64,000 bases of DNA from Candidatus Melainabacteria bacterium (GCA_003153555.1 PLZS01000088.1:21180-85179), one strand, 5' to 3'. Positions 10,264 through 20,818 are shown, numbered from the stretch's first letter. Notes: a model not told the origin generated them from the letters alone. Numbers and translations are program-made.

Positions 10264-10815
10264 ATGGGGTTCAAATCAGTTAGTTCGAGTTTTATGCTTG
10301 CCATGGAGCTATTCAGTCTTGTGGCAGTCCACGTCAAAGCGCAGCCGGCCAATCCGGCAAACCGAGAATACGGGCGAACGACCTTGATTAGAAAAACCAA
10401 TGTTGCTAACCCTGCCAATTCAACGCCCTCGAACTCAACTCCCTCAAATACATCGCCTGTACGTGAGTACGGCTCTCAATCGTTGATTAAGGCTAGTGCA
10501 AATTCAAAAGATTCTGATTACCAAACCTACGTTGATGGTTTGGAAAAGAAAATATCAAACGTGCAGGGTCCAAAGAAGTTTCTTGGCCAGGTAATTGTCA
10601 ATTTTACTATCAACAAAAATGGCACCATCAGCAATGCTAGGGTGGCTAGATCTTCCAATATGCCACAGATAGATACAGCCGCTCTGGCTGCGGCACAAAC
10701 TGCAGGTCCGTTCGGAGTGATGCCTAAATCTCGAACTAAACCAATCATTGTAGAGATTACATTTGATGGCACCTCATCTAGTACCACCACGCATGCGCTC
10801 GTAAAAAATCCATAG
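10264..10815 (+). CDS. Secreted or anchored protein with TonB-like C-terminal domain
   Basis: Signal-like N-terminus after GGAGG; C-terminal GQVIVNFTINKNGTISNARVARSSNMPQIDTAALAAAQTAGPFGVMP...IIVEITF. Confidence 0.78.
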   Translation: MGFKSVSSSFMLAMELFSLVAVHVKAQPANPANREYGRTTLIRKTNVANPANSTPSNSTPSNTSPVREYGSQSLIKASANSKDSDYQTYVDGLEKKISNVQGPKKFLGQVIVNFTINKNGTISNARVARSSNMPQIDTAALAAAQTAGPFGVMPKSRTKPIIVEITFDGTSSSTTTHALVKNP

Positions 10816-10908
10816 TATACGGAACAGCCCACATAGCTCATTGTACCAACTAGCCTATAGTTGACAGATATTCTATGCATCGGCAAAGGCTATTGCTTCT
10901 GAGAAGAA

Positions 10909-11769
10909 TTAAAAATGTTGACGTTTCATCTCAAGATCGGCAAATTCATCGGCGTATTTTTGTAATTTTCTTGCTATGTGCTCTGGGATGTTAACAGCAG
11001 CTTTTGTAAATGCCCCTAAGGCATTTGCCTGTGTGTTGCCCGCGGACACCGACTGCGTATGCGTATGTGTGAGCATGTTACAAAGCAAGCAGGCAACCAA
11101 ATAGGAACCGTTAGGACCGGGATGGTGCCCATCAGCATCGTACAGTGCAATCTCAGGCTCTTTCTGCGTTACCTCAAGCATCAAATCGCCAGCCGGTATA
11201 ACCAATGCGTTTAACTTCAGACCAATGTCTCGATAGACCTTGCTTATTACAACTTGATCCTCTGGTCTATTCAAATCGCACCAAGTCATCAATAGAACGG
11301 TGCGAGCGTGATATGAGCGAATCCATTTGTCGAACCACACGCACCACTCGTCCATAACTTGGGAAGACGATTCCTGTAAAGGCATATTGCTTTGATCTTG
11401 TAATACGACTAAATCCCATGGTCCGCCTCTCATTAGCGCGTTCTTGGTGGTGTTGTCTGCGGCATGTTGCCATAGTGCGTAGTCACCTTCGGCAGCAGTG
11501 ACAATATGTAGTTTTTTGCCTGGCTGTCGATCTTTAACAATGCCCTCGAAGATAGCAGGCAGATCATTTGCGTATGTAAAACTGTTGCCAATAAAGAGCA
11601 CACGCAATGGTGTATCGGAAGAATTTGCGGATGCTATTAACCCGCTGCGCCAGTTGCCGTTAAACAGCCATCCAGTAGTCACCAACACCAATAGGATGAA
11701 GAAGTAAAAAGGCTTCGTCCAAAGCGTCGCACTGGCTTTAATTTCAGTAGTGTGGTCGGGCATTTTCAT
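10909..11769 (-). CDS. SGNH/GDSL-like hydrolase with N-terminal membrane anchor
   Basis: LFIGNSFTYANDLP block I, LQDQSN, DGHHPGPNGSYL catalytic His block. Confidence 0.8.
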   Translation of the reverse strand: MKMPDHTTEIKASATLWTKPFYFFILLVLVTTGWLFNGNWRSGLIASANSSDTPLRVLFIGNSFTYANDLPAIFEGIVKDRQPGKKLHIVTAAEGDYALWQHAADNTTKNALMRGGPWDLVVLQDQSNMPLQESSSQVMDEWCVWFDKWIRSYHARTVLLMTWCDLNRPEDQVVISKVYRDIGLKLNALVIPAGDLMLEVTQKEPEIALYDADGHHPGPNGSYLVACLLCNMLTHTHTQSVSAGNTQANALGAFTKAAVNIPEHIARKLQKYADEFADLEMKRQHF

Positions 11770-11983
11770 TCATATCGCTCGCAAGAACATGATAGCACTA
11801 CACGCGCCACCACTTGCAATACCAAACCTAGGTGTTAAAATTGCAATGCGCACTCAAACAAGAGCCCAATATTTCAACGTGATAAAACACAGTCTCAAAG
11901 TGCCAGCGCTTGACTCTAAAATCGGCGAAGATCGAGCACACTTCCCAAGACAACGCCGTTGGTGCCGATGAGCGAGAATCACC

Positions 11984-12682
11984 ATGGACAATGATGACGT
12001 TCGACCGCAGGGCGATCTGTCGTATGACCTGGCTTGGGGCGTCAAGTCGAAAGGTGAACACCGCTGGCCAGCATCAGTAGCTATTTTGGTGGCGATGGCA
12101 CTATATTTAGTTCTGCCTGACCGCTACACCATCGGTCCACCCTGGGTGATGCCGCTTCTCGAGCTGTCCATACTGGTTCCACTTTCTATAACCGTGCCAC
12201 GTCGAGTTGCGCACGAGGGGCGTCCACAACAGATTCTAGCTATAGCTATGATAGCCATTGTCAACGTGGCCAATCTTGCTTCGCTTGTGTTGCTTGTTAC
12301 TATGCTTCTCTACCACGGCAAGCTGGTGACAGGACCAGAACTGATTTACTCTTCCTTAGGCATCTGGATCACAAATGTACTCGTCTTTGCGCTCTGGTAT
12401 TGGGAGATCGACCGAGGCGGACCCGATCGAAGGGCGCGGGAAAATCGCTCGGCACCTGATTTTTTGTTTCCGCAAATGTCAACACCTGGCTGCTCTCGAC
12501 TAGATTGGGCGCCAATATTCATTGACTATCTGTACGTGGCATTTACAAATGCCACCGCGTTCAGCCCCACTGACGTAATGCCGCTCACACCTTTAGCTAA
12601 AATGCTGATGTTGGTGCAGTCTGCCATTTCCTTGTTAACGATCACCCTGGTAGCAGCGCGGGCCGTTAACATTCTGAGCTGA
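11984..12682 (+). CDS. Multi-TM protein (DUF1345-like / ion-channel-like C-terminus)
   Basis: Several TM segments; C-terminal YLYVAFTNATAFSPTDVMPLTPLAKMLMLVQSAISLLTITLVAARAVN resembles a pore-like channel module. Confidence 0.6.
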   Translation: MDNDDVRPQGDLSYDLAWGVKSKGEHRWPASVAILVAMALYLVLPDRYTIGPPWVMPLLELSILVPLSITVPRRVAHEGRPQQILAIAMIAIVNVANLASLVLLVTMLLYHGKLVTGPELIYSSLGIWITNVLVFALWYWEIDRGGPDRRARENRSAPDFLFPQMSTPGCSRLDWAPIFIDYLYVAFTNATAFSPTDVMPLTPLAKMLMLVQSAISLLTITLVAARAVNILS

Positions 12683-12698
12683 GTCTTAAATACGGCTT

Positions 12699-13958
12699 CT
12701 AAATTCTTTCAGCAAAAACTTTGCGAGGCGGATCAATAAGCTGAGTCGAACCGCCGATGAGACTCGCCACTTTCTCTGGAGTGGTGAGTCTCTCCATAAC
12801 GGACTGACTGCAGCGATAGAGCACCGCATTATGAGTGAGAATGGCACTGTTATAGTTGTTAATCGACATGCCGATCTCTTGGTTCAATCTCTCAAATCGG
12901 CTCTCAAAGCAGCGATCAAGGTAAACCTCTTTGAGCAGCTTTTTCTCTTCTGGTCCGCCAGTGCAGGCAACAAAAAGAAATTCGGCTGTCTGTGCAGCTG
13001 GTGAAGCCAAAGTAGGCGAGAAGGCGACGATACTCATGGTCGTATTGATGAACTTAGCGGCCGCTCTGGAGAAATTGTTGATGTGATTAAAGCGATGCAG
13101 TCGTGCTTCGATCGATTTGACAACGCTATCGTCGCTAAGAGAACTGGCCAGCATTGCGCGAGACTTATTTCTGACGGCCAGGACGTCCATGGGACGTTGT
13201 TCAAAATTGATAGCCGTCCCTGTCTGATGCTGAGACCAAGCAATCATTGACTCTACGGTTTGGTCAGCTTCTTCTTTTCCAACAAGCGGAATCATTTCTT
13301 GAAGCCCATTTTCGATCGCTTGCAACTTCATTTGTTCATCACTCAAACCTAAACCAGTAGCCACTTCCATTAGTGCGCAGGTCAATTGTGTGTGTGCTGA
13401 ATCGAGTTTTTTCTGTCGAACAAATTCGATGGCAGCCCGGCTTTTTAGCTTCAGCTTCTCTCCCAGAATGACGTCAGCTCCTTCGCTCGACGACTCGAAG
13501 CCCTGGTAAGAAGTCATAAATTCGAGCATGTCTTTTGATCGGCCAAGAAAGCGCGTCCATTTTTTGTTGTGAAAATGCGCTTTGCTGTTTATTGTGTCTC
13601 TTTCTGTGTCTCGCGAGACTGCAACCTCAATTAGGCGATCAATTAACTGACTGGGATTGGGAATCTTGTCGGGCTCAGTAATACTGACAAAACCTTGGAG
13701 TTCCGGTTGGGCAGGAAGAATAGAATGAGTTTCAAAGAGACTAGTTTTGAGAACCGGCAAAGCAATTTGCGGTGCCTCACGAAATAACGGAGTTCCTAAA
13801 ACTGTTTGGTTTTCAAGAGGCACAAGCGAACCGATCTCCGACGCTGATGAGAAGTCAACATCAGCAATTGCAGGTAGGGTTGGCTGAAAACTGGACGCCA
13901 AGAGAATTGTCAGGTAGGGACTTAAACGTCGCAGCCATGCGATCTCTAGAGATATCAT
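12699..13958 (-). CDS. Hypothetical protein with possible signal peptide
   Basis: Long intact ORF with hydrophobic N-terminus; no recognised domain. Confidence 0.6.
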   Translation of the reverse strand: MISLEIAWLRRLSPYLTILLASSFQPTLPAIADVDFSSASEIGSLVPLENQTVLGTPLFREAPQIALPVLKTSLFETHSILPAQPELQGFVSITEPDKIPNPSQLIDRLIEVAVSRDTERDTINSKAHFHNKKWTRFLGRSKDMLEFMTSYQGFESSSEGADVILGEKLKLKSRAAIEFVRQKKLDSAHTQLTCALMEVATGLGLSDEQMKLQAIENGLQEMIPLVGKEEADQTVESMIAWSQHQTGTAINFEQRPMDVLAVRNKSRAMLASSLSDDSVVKSIEARLHRFNHINNFSRAAAKFINTTMSIVAFSPTLASPAAQTAEFLFVACTGGPEEKKLLKEVYLDRCFESRFERLNQEIGMSINNYNSAILTHNAVLYRCSQSVMERLTTPEKVASLIGGSTQLIDPPRKVFAERI

Positions 13959-14117
13959 CAGCGCCTCCTGGCATAAAGAGCATTAGATCGGAAACTAAAG
14001 CCGCCGAAAGTCCCAGTTTATCAAAGGGAGTCTCCTGAGTATTATATTCGCGAAACACGGTTTGGTACAGGTGACAATCGTATGAATGTGTTGCGCAAGC
14101 ACCACGACCTTCGAAAC

Positions 14118-14149
14118 GAAACGACTGCAGAATGATCTGCAGTCGTTTC
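14118..14149. other. Perfect 13-bp-stem hairpin GAAACGACTGCAG-AATGAT-CTGCAGTCGTTTC, candidate terminator
   Basis: Inverted repeat downstream of the 14254-14874 minus-strand gene. Confidence 0.6.
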
Positions 14150-14253
14150 AAGCACGAAAGTTGGTGCCTAACTAAAAAGCCTGGTCAAGCAACTGAGCGA
14201 CAAATGAGTTTTAATATTTCTGTTCATTTGCGTAGACGCGATCCCTCGCATTC

Positions 14254-14874
14254 TTAGTTGACTCGCAATCCAATTCTAGCTTTGCGAGTGTTTGTATCAG
14301 CGATATCGTGCGCCATCATTGCTTGCACGTCTGCGAACTTTCTCTCAATTTCGCGAATTGTTGATTTGCTATATGTCAGGTTACTCTTACGCCTAACTTC
14401 CAAATTTGCAACGTATCCGAGCTTTTCTCTTAGCAATTTCGCTTGATTATTTGTCAATCGACCCGCTGCATACTCGTCGGTGATTTTCTGATCCAGCTGT
14501 GCCCTTCGAAAAGCATAATCGTCGTTAAAGTAGATCATTTGACCATTGATAACCATAAAACGCTGTGGCAAAACAGCGGGAAAGCTTGAGAAGCCTAAAA
14601 GTCGTCCCGCTCCGTCAACGGTAGCCAGGACTCTACCTGAGTTCTGATCAATTATGTAGTTACCCATTGGAACAGTCATACCGACCGCATATGGTCCTAC
14701 GATTAGACCACTAGAAGGATTGACGATGCTGTACGTAACGCCACCAGGAAGCACCAAATTCGGTGCAGTCGTCTCAACAGTGGTTTGAGTCGTAGTTTCA
14801 GTTACATTTTGTGCTAGTACCGTCGAAGCGCAGATCGTCAGCGAAGCAGCAAGCATTGGTGCCAAAAATTTCAT
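14254..14874 (-). CDS. Secreted protein of unknown function
   Basis: Signal peptide MKFLAPMLAASLTICASTVLAQ; start moved to internal ATG. Confidence 0.7.
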   Translation of the reverse strand: MKFLAPMLAASLTICASTVLAQNVTETTTQTTVETTAPNLVLPGGVTYSIVNPSSGLIVGPYAVGMTVPMGNYIIDQNSGRVLATVDGAGRLLGFSSFPAVLPQRFMVINGQMIYFNDDYAFRRAQLDQKITDEYAAGRLTNNQAKLLREKLGYVANLEVRRKSNLTYSKSTIREIERKFADVQAMMAHDIADTNTRKARIGLRVN

Positions 14875-14994
14875 ATGAATCTCCTTACGCCAACTTTGGC
14901 GATCTGGATTGACGACGTGACCAAGCATATAAGGTTCCTTGTTACTTCTAGCGCGACATCATCTGAGACTGTGGGGTTGAGCGCTTCCCATCGT

Positions 14995-15033
14995 AAAGAA
15001 GGTCCGGCGCGAAAAATGCACCGGACCTTCTTT
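14995..15033 (-). terminator. Terminator-like hairpin AAAGAAGGTCCGG...CCGGACCTTCTTT
   Basis: 13-bp perfect stem just downstream of the 15053-15409 minus-strand gene. Confidence 0.7.
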
Positions 15034-15052
15034 GTTTATCTATCATCAATGC

Positions 15053-15409
15053 TTAGCGATCGCGTTTAATTTGATTGTTCAAATGATTCTCTTCTTTATT
15101 TATCTTCGATTGTTGGCCTTGCGTGATGTATCCACCATTGCGATGGGCCATTCGCTGTTCTTGCGTGCGAATATTTCTATCTGACTGTTTAAGCTGTCCG
15201 TAGTGTCCGTTGAGATTGCCTCTGTTGTTATTGATTCGACGATTCAAATTGTTAGAACGGTCGAGTACCTCGGATCTTCTTGGATGGTTGTTATCAAATC
15301 GTTGCTCGCGATTTTGATGCCATCCATTACCAGCAAAGCTTGGAGCATTTGCTGAGACCAGGACCGCTCCCAACACTGCCAGGCTGGCAAAGATCGATTT
15401 AGTGTTCAT
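15053..15409 (-). CDS. Small secreted Asn/Arg-rich protein
   Basis: Signal peptide MNTKSIFASLAVLGAVLVSANAPSFA; terminator downstream. Confidence 0.7.
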   Translation of the reverse strand: MNTKSIFASLAVLGAVLVSANAPSFAGNGWHQNREQRFDNNHPRRSEVLDRSNNLNRRINNNRGNLNGHYGQLKQSDRNIRTQEQRMAHRNGGYITQGQQSKINKEENHLNNQIKRDR

Positions 15410-15953
15410 ATTATGTCTTCTCCAATAATTGCGTCAATTTTCGGTCGCCACATGCAGCTTACGGCCAAGGATGTGGAGGTTCTGTGATGTTAGCGTCACA
15501 AATAATGTAGCCCGTATCGCCCAACTGGGCTAGTTCTCTGAATTTTCCGTAATTGAACGACTTTACATTGAACTTTTTTGTCGAAATGAACGTAATGGCC
15601 TTTCAGTACCCCTTGTTTGGTCGAAGAGTCCATTGACAGAGATGGTGATTCAAAACTCAATATACCTTTTCAAGCTGCAGTGATGCATATATTGAATTTA
15701 TGAAACACTAACGCTTGAAGTAGTGGTACTAAATACAGTGTTCACAAAATGTCCACGAATCTTTAATGTAGTTGAGTAAGAAGCGCCCACAATCTTGTTT
15801 TACTTAGTAAATAGAGTCCAGCTGCTTGACTAAAATGAAGTTTGAAAATAAAAAAATGTCATTGTTTTACATTGCACTAACCTTGAAACCTACTCTCTTA
15901 ACGCGCATTGATTACTATAGATTCATCGACTAAATTCTTGGAGGGATTGTGGA

Positions 15954-16241
15954 ATGAAAAAATTAATCGCGTTGAGTATTGCTGCTACTTTCGTAAGCGG
16001 TATGTTCGCTTCTTCTTTACCTAGCTTTGCTGCGAATAAGGAAGAAAAAAGCGGCGCTAAGCAAGAAGCTAAAGGCGTGAAAACTGAAGCCAAGGCTGCA
16101 GAAAGTAAAGCCGAAGGTAAAGAGAAGAAAGCAGAAAAATTGGAAAAGAAAGGCGAAAAGTTAGTCTCGAAAGGCGCTGCCAGGGAAGCTAAAGGCGAAG
16201 CCAAAGAGTCTAAGAAAGAAGAGAAGAAAGCCGCAAAGTAA
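15954..16241 (+). CDS. Small secreted Ala/Lys/Glu-rich protein
   Basis: GGAGG upstream, signal peptide MKKLIALSIAATFVSGMFASSLPSFAA, low-complexity charged body, terminator downstream. Confidence 0.75.
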   Translation: MKKLIALSIAATFVSGMFASSLPSFAANKEEKSGAKQEAKGVKTEAKAAESKAEGKEKKAEKLEKKGEKLVSKGAAREAKGEAKESKKEEKKAAK

Positions 16242-16268
16242 CTCTCGCTTCGAAATAACAAAACTACG

Positions 16269-16303
16269 CCGCTCAGGGACTATGTCCGTGAGCGGTTTGT
16301 TTC
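16269..16303 (+). terminator. Rho-independent terminator CCGCTCA-g-GGAC-TAT-GTCC-g-TGAGCGG-TTTGTTTC
   Basis: Stem-loop plus T-rich tail after the 15954-16241 gene. Confidence 0.82.
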
Positions 16304-16509
16304 TATCCCGGACATGGATTTAGAAACGGTCCAGATATGACTGATCCGAATTCTAACCGTCACATTATTCAGATGCGAGAAAGGTCCGATGGAGGAAGGC
16401 ACCAGCGGTGCAAGCTGAGTTTGTAAGTTAGAGAAGTAGAGAGAATCGCCCTGGATCTAGTTTCGTCAACTCGGCTAAATATCCTCCCCGCGTACTGGCC
16501 GGCCGGCGT

Positions 16510-18141
16510 CTAATGACGGAGCTGGTTTTGAGCAGTCACGGGAATCGTATCGGTTGAGTAGGCTGAGATCAGGTGGTGCACCACCATGGGTTTACCACCG
16601 ACATGAAATACATTGACGCGATCTTCCACTAGTTTGTCTGCTTTCATTACGCGCTCGTGTTGGCGCACGTGTTCGCCCCAGGACTCGATCATGAACGTTT
16701 CAAAGTAGCGTTCAGGTCTGGCAAGATCGAAAAATAGATGCCATTGATAAGCACCATCTCGTCGGCGAACTTTGCCGAGCACCGACGCTGCTTCAGTAAA
16801 TTCTTTTGCTTTGGCAGGATCAATGATGTATTCGACAGTGACTAGGACTGGACCATGGTCTGGACTTGGCTCGTGGACTAGGTTTGGGTCCTTCCAATGC
16901 GGCGACATGGACGTGTCGAAATTCTCCACCATACCCAATTTGTATCGAAGCGCCAATATAAGATTCAAACACATGGTACCAGCGGCGATGACCAATGCAA
17001 CAGTTAACCCACCTTTGGTAGAGGCGATTTGTCCCCACAGTAAACTGCCAATAGCGACACTTCCCTGAAACACGAGAATATAGACCGACATGGCTCTGGC
17101 TCGCACCCAGGAGGGAATAGCCATTTGGGCGGCAGTGTTCATACTTGAGTTAACTACGATCCAAGCCGTTCCTGCTTCAAGCATGGCAAGCGATGCAATC
17201 GCAAAGTGCCGCGACAATCCTAGTGTGACCAGTGCGACGGCGAAGAGTAGGTTGCCGGCCGAATTTAAGTGATCCAAGCTCAGGCTTCGACGCAGAATTG
17301 GTAGGACAAAAGCGCCAATAATGCAGCCAATCCCAAAAATACTAAGCAGCAATCCATAACCAATAGAATCCAATTTGATTTGCTCGCGTCCAATTAATGG
17401 CAACAACGCCCACATAGCGGCAGAGCAAGCTGCGAATACAGAGCTGCGAACCATCACCGAAACTAGCGCAGGCGAGTGACGCACATATCTGACGCCGGCG
17501 CGCATCGCACCAAAGATGCGCTCACCTTGATCTATTGGTTTGTGCTTCCATTTGGAGACAACATAAATCACGGCAATAAACGATAATGCGTTCAACAGAA
17601 AAACCGCAGCAGGACCTGCTGCGGCGACGATCAATCCTCCAAGCGCCGAACCCAGTCCCCGAGAGACGTTATAACTTAATCCGCCCAATGCGATAGCCGG
17701 CTCAAGCTTATCTCGTGGCACCAATTCCGGTGTCGATGCATTCCACGCTGGAGCGCTGATAGCATTGCCGATACCAAGCATGAATGTGAATGTGAGAAGC
17801 CACCAAGGTCCAACGATGTGGAAATAGGTTAAGCAACCCAAAGCCAAGGCTGCCACGAGCATCCAGCCTTGTCCCACGATCAACAACATACGGCGATCGA
17901 CAAGATCCGCCAGTGCCCCGGCAGGCAAAGACAACATGAAGAAAGGAAGGTAAGTGGCAGTTTGCATCAGCGCCACCATTACTGGTGATATCGTCAATGA
18001 AGTCATTAACCATGCAGCACCAACATCCTGCATGAAAGTGCCAATGTTCGAAAATGTTGCGGCAAGCCAGAGCGCACGAAACAAAGGCACAGAGAGAGGT
18101 GCCCACATAGACTGGTGATTACGAACGTTCGAATCACTCAC
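16510..18141 (-). CDS. MFS transporter (MFS_3/EntS-like) with C-terminal ABM-like dimeric barrel domain
   Basis: 12-TM pattern; WLMTSLTISPVMVALMQTA, LPAGALADLVDRR; C-terminal VTVEYIIDPAKAKEF...RDGAYQWHLFFDLARPERYFETFMIESW. Confidence 0.88.
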   Translation of the reverse strand: MSDSNVRNHQSMWAPLSVPLFRALWLAATFSNIGTFMQDVGAAWLMTSLTISPVMVALMQTATYLPFFMLSLPAGALADLVDRRMLLIVGQGWMLVAALALGCLTYFHIVGPWWLLTFTFMLGIGNAISAPAWNASTPELVPRDKLEPAIALGGLSYNVSRGLGSALGGLIVAAAGPAAVFLLNALSFIAVIYVVSKWKHKPIDQGERIFGAMRAGVRYVRHSPALVSVMVRSSVFAACSAAMWALLPLIGREQIKLDSIGYGLLLSIFGIGCIIGAFVLPILRRSLSLDHLNSAGNLLFAVALVTLGLSRHFAIASLAMLEAGTAWIVVNSSMNTAAQMAIPSWVRARAMSVYILVFQGSVAIGSLLWGQIASTKGGLTVALVIAAGTMCLNLILALRYKLGMVENFDTSMSPHWKDPNLVHEPSPDHGPVLVTVEYIIDPAKAKEFTEAASVLGKVRRRDGAYQWHLFFDLARPERYFETFMIESWGEHVRQHERVMKADKLVEDRVNVFHVGGKPMVVHHLISAYSTDTIPVTAQNQLRH

Positions 18142-18165
18142 TGTCTAATGTCGTCTCCTCTGTTA

Positions 18166-18204
18166 ATCGTCACGAAAACCTGTGTGGTTTTCGGCTGTGA
18201 CGAT
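18166..18204. terminator. Hairpin ATCGTCAC-GAAAACC-TGTGT-GGTTTTC-GGCT-GTGACGAT downstream of sdhB
   Basis: Two stacked stems between minus-strand sdhB and the MFS gene. Confidence 0.55.
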
Positions 18205-18265
18205 GGTGTCTTTCCTGATCTCCTTTATCCGCGTCTGCGTAAAATATTGCGAGTGTCGGGACTAG

Positions 18266-19000
18266 TTATTTCTTCTTGCCAAAGACAGTCTTAAAGAATT
18301 TGGCGATTGGATCGTAAAACTCGTCTACCACTCTTTCTTTCAAAGGAATGATGGCATTATCTGTAATGTGAATTGATTCAGGACAAACTTCCGTGCAGCA
18401 CTTGGTAATGTTGCAAAGTCCGATGCCTGCGTCCTCTTTCAAAAATCTGGTGCGGTCCAATGTATCAAGTGGATGCATCTCGAGCCCAGCACTTCTAACC
18501 ATAAAGCGAGGTCCCAAGAAGTCTTTGCGATCATGATCACGTATGACGTGACAAACGTCTTGGCATAAAAAGCACTCGATGCATTTACGAAATTCTTGAA
18601 CGCGGTCGATGTCTTCCTGGTAAAAAGTCCAATCAGCATCCGCTGCTGGAGTGAATGCAGGAATTTTTTTGTTCGCCTCGTAATTCCAAGACACATCGGA
18701 GACAAGGTCTTTGATGTGTGGGAATGACTTAATAGGCTGAACGACGATTTCTTCGCCCTCAACAAATTTGTCCATTCTAGATTTGCACATCAAGCTGGGA
18801 CGCCCGTTCACCTCGGCACTACAAGATCCACACTTCGCAGCCTTGCAATTCCATCGGACCGCTAAATCTGGTGAATACATCGCTTGGATGTAATGGATTG
18901 CGTCTAGCACAACCATACCGGACTCAATCGGCACCTTATACGTAACGTATTCGCCGCTATCTTTCTCTCCGCGAAATACCTTCAGCAGTGCTTCACGCAT
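18266..19000 (-). CDS. sdhB: Succinate dehydrogenase/fumarate reductase iron-sulfur subunit
   Basis: CKAAKCGSCSAEVNGRPSLMC, CIECFLCQDVC, CNITKCCTEVCPESI cluster motifs. Confidence 0.96.
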   Translation of the reverse strand: MREALLKVFRGEKDSGEYVTYKVPIESGMVVLDAIHYIQAMYSPDLAVRWNCKAAKCGSCSAEVNGRPSLMCKSRMDKFVEGEEIVVQPIKSFPHIKDLVSDVSWNYEANKKIPAFTPAADADWTFYQEDIDRVQEFRKCIECFLCQDVCHVIRDHDRKDFLGPRFMVRSAGLEMHPLDTLDRTRFLKEDAGIGLCNITKCCTEVCPESIHITDNAIIPLKERVVDEFYDPIAKFFKTVFGKKK

Positions 19001-20816
19001 TGACGGGCTCCTTTTTCACGAATAGTTTCTTTAGATCATCTGGCATCTCGGGTTTAGGAGTCAGATCCAGCTTCATCGCTTCGCCGTCTCTCGAGATCGC
19101 TGAATTTACCTGACCCCATACTTCGTCATCAGTTTCGGTGTAGTCGAGTCGACTGTGTGCGCCACGGCTCTCTCTTCTGGAAAGAGCGCTTCGCGCAATC
19201 GCCTCTGAGCAGATGAACATATTTCTCAAGTCACGGCACAAGTGCCAGCCCGGATTGTATGCCCGAGTGCCTTTGATGCCGGCAAGCTTCACTTGTGCCT
19301 TCAACTCTTCGAGCTTGGCGATTCCCGTTTCTAGGTCCTTCTCTTCTCGATAGATGCCAACGTGCGTGCTCATAATTTGATTAAGTTGTTTGGCAATGTC
19401 GTATGGATTTTTTCCGTCTGGCCGCTTGAATGGTGCTTCCATTTCCTCTTGGGCTTCACGAACTTGCTCGTCCGAAATTGTAGGCTGCGACTCAATCTTC
19501 TTGGCATAGTCAGCTGCTCCTGCGCCAGCGCGTTTGCCAAAAACAATCAAGTCCGAAAGTGAATTTCCACCCAATCGATTGGCACCGTGCATGCCACCAC
19601 TGCACTCGCCGGCAGCGAACAACCCAGGTACGCGAGATTCTGCAGTATCGGCATCGACTCTGACGCCACCCATGATGTAGTGCATTGTCGGTCCAACTTC
19701 CATCGGACCGGCCGTGATATCGACGTCAGCCAGATCTTTGAATTGGTGATACATCGATGGAAGTTTTTTCTTGACACGTTCTGGATCCTGATAGCTAATG
19801 TCCAGATAAACCCCACCGTGCTCGGAGCCACGTCCTTCTTTTACTTCGTTATAAATTGCGCGAGCAACGTTATCACGGGTTGACAACTCGGGTGGACGGC
19901 GCGCTTCTGTTTGTTGTCCAGCAAGAATTGCATCGACCCAAGTTTTAGCTTCTTCGTCCGTTTCAGCAAAATCTTTCCTGCTCGCTTCAGGAAGATATTT
20001 GTACATGAAGCGCTCACCTTTGTTATTGCGCAAAATGCCGCCTTCACCGCGAACACCCTCAGTAACGAGAAGTCCTCGAACACCCGGCGGCCAAACCATT
20101 CCCGTCGGGTGGAATTGAACGAATTCCATGTCGATCAAATCTGCTCCGGCATCATAGGCAAGCGCGTGACCATCGCCTGTGTATTCCCAAGAATTTGAAG
20201 TAACGGAGAATGATTTTCCCACGCCGCCGGTTGCAAGTACAATCGCTTTGGCTTTGAAGAGGACGAATCGGCCGTCTTCTCGGTAGTAACCGAAGGCGCC
20301 TGCAATTTTGTCACCATCTTTTAAAAGGCGACTGATACAGCATTCCATATAGACTTTGATGCCCTGGTGAACACCGCGATCCTGTAGTGTGCGGATCATT
20401 TCCAAGCCGGTTCTGTCGCCAACGTGGCAAAGCCGCTTGTAGGTGTGTCCGCCGAAAGCCCGCTGAAGAATCTTTCCATCTTTCGTTCTATCAAATACAG
20501 CGCCCCAGCGTTCTAACTCGCGAACACGCTCCGGCGCTTCCTCTGCATGCAACTGGACCATGCGCCAGTTGTTCAGCATTTTGCCGCCCTTCATAGTGTC
20601 TTGATAGTGCGTTTCCCAGCCATCTTTGGCATCGACATTAGCTAGAGCAGCGGCAACTCCGCCTTCAGCCATAACTGTATGAGCTTTGCCGAGCAGCGAC
20701 TTGCAAACCAAGCCGACTGAAATTCCTTGGGATGAGGCTTCAATGGCGGCTCTTAGTCCTGCTCCCCCAGCGCCAATGACGAGAACGTCGTGCTCGTGAA
20801 TTTCATAATCTGCCAT
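18993..20816 (-). CDS. sdhA: Succinate dehydrogenase/fumarate reductase flavoprotein subunit
   Basis: VIGAGGAGLRAAIEA, HTVMAEGGVAAAL, QFHPTG, HGANRLGGNSLSDLIVFG; 8-bp overlap with sdhB. Confidence 0.97.
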   Translation of the reverse strand: MADYEIHEHDVLVIGAGGAGLRAAIEASSQGISVGLVCKSLLGKAHTVMAEGGVAAALANVDAKDGWETHYQDTMKGGKMLNNWRMVQLHAEEAPERVRELERWGAVFDRTKDGKILQRAFGGHTYKRLCHVGDRTGLEMIRTLQDRGVHQGIKVYMECCISRLLKDGDKIAGAFGYYREDGRFVLFKAKAIVLATGGVGKSFSVTSNSWEYTGDGHALAYDAGADLIDMEFVQFHPTGMVWPPGVRGLLVTEGVRGEGGILRNNKGERFMYKYLPEASRKDFAETDEEAKTWVDAILAGQQTEARRPPELSTRDNVARAIYNEVKEGRGSEHGGVYLDISYQDPERVKKKLPSMYHQFKDLADVDITAGPMEVGPTMHYIMGGVRVDADTAESRVPGLFAAGECSGGMHGANRLGGNSLSDLIVFGKRAGAGAADYAKKIESQPTISDEQVREAQEEMEAPFKRPDGKNPYDIAKQLNQIMSTHVGIYREEKDLETGIAKLEELKAQVKLAGIKGTRAYNPGWHLCRDLRNMFICSEAIARSALSRRESRGAHSRLDYTETDDEVWGQVNSAISRDGEAMKLDLTPKPEMPDDLKKLFVKKEPVNA

Positions 20817-20818
20817 TT

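Noticed and set aside
15923-16261. 112-aa minus-strand ORF (Phe/Ala/Ser-rich)
   Set aside because: Mirror image of the Lys/Ala/Glu-rich secreted protein; a composition artefact.
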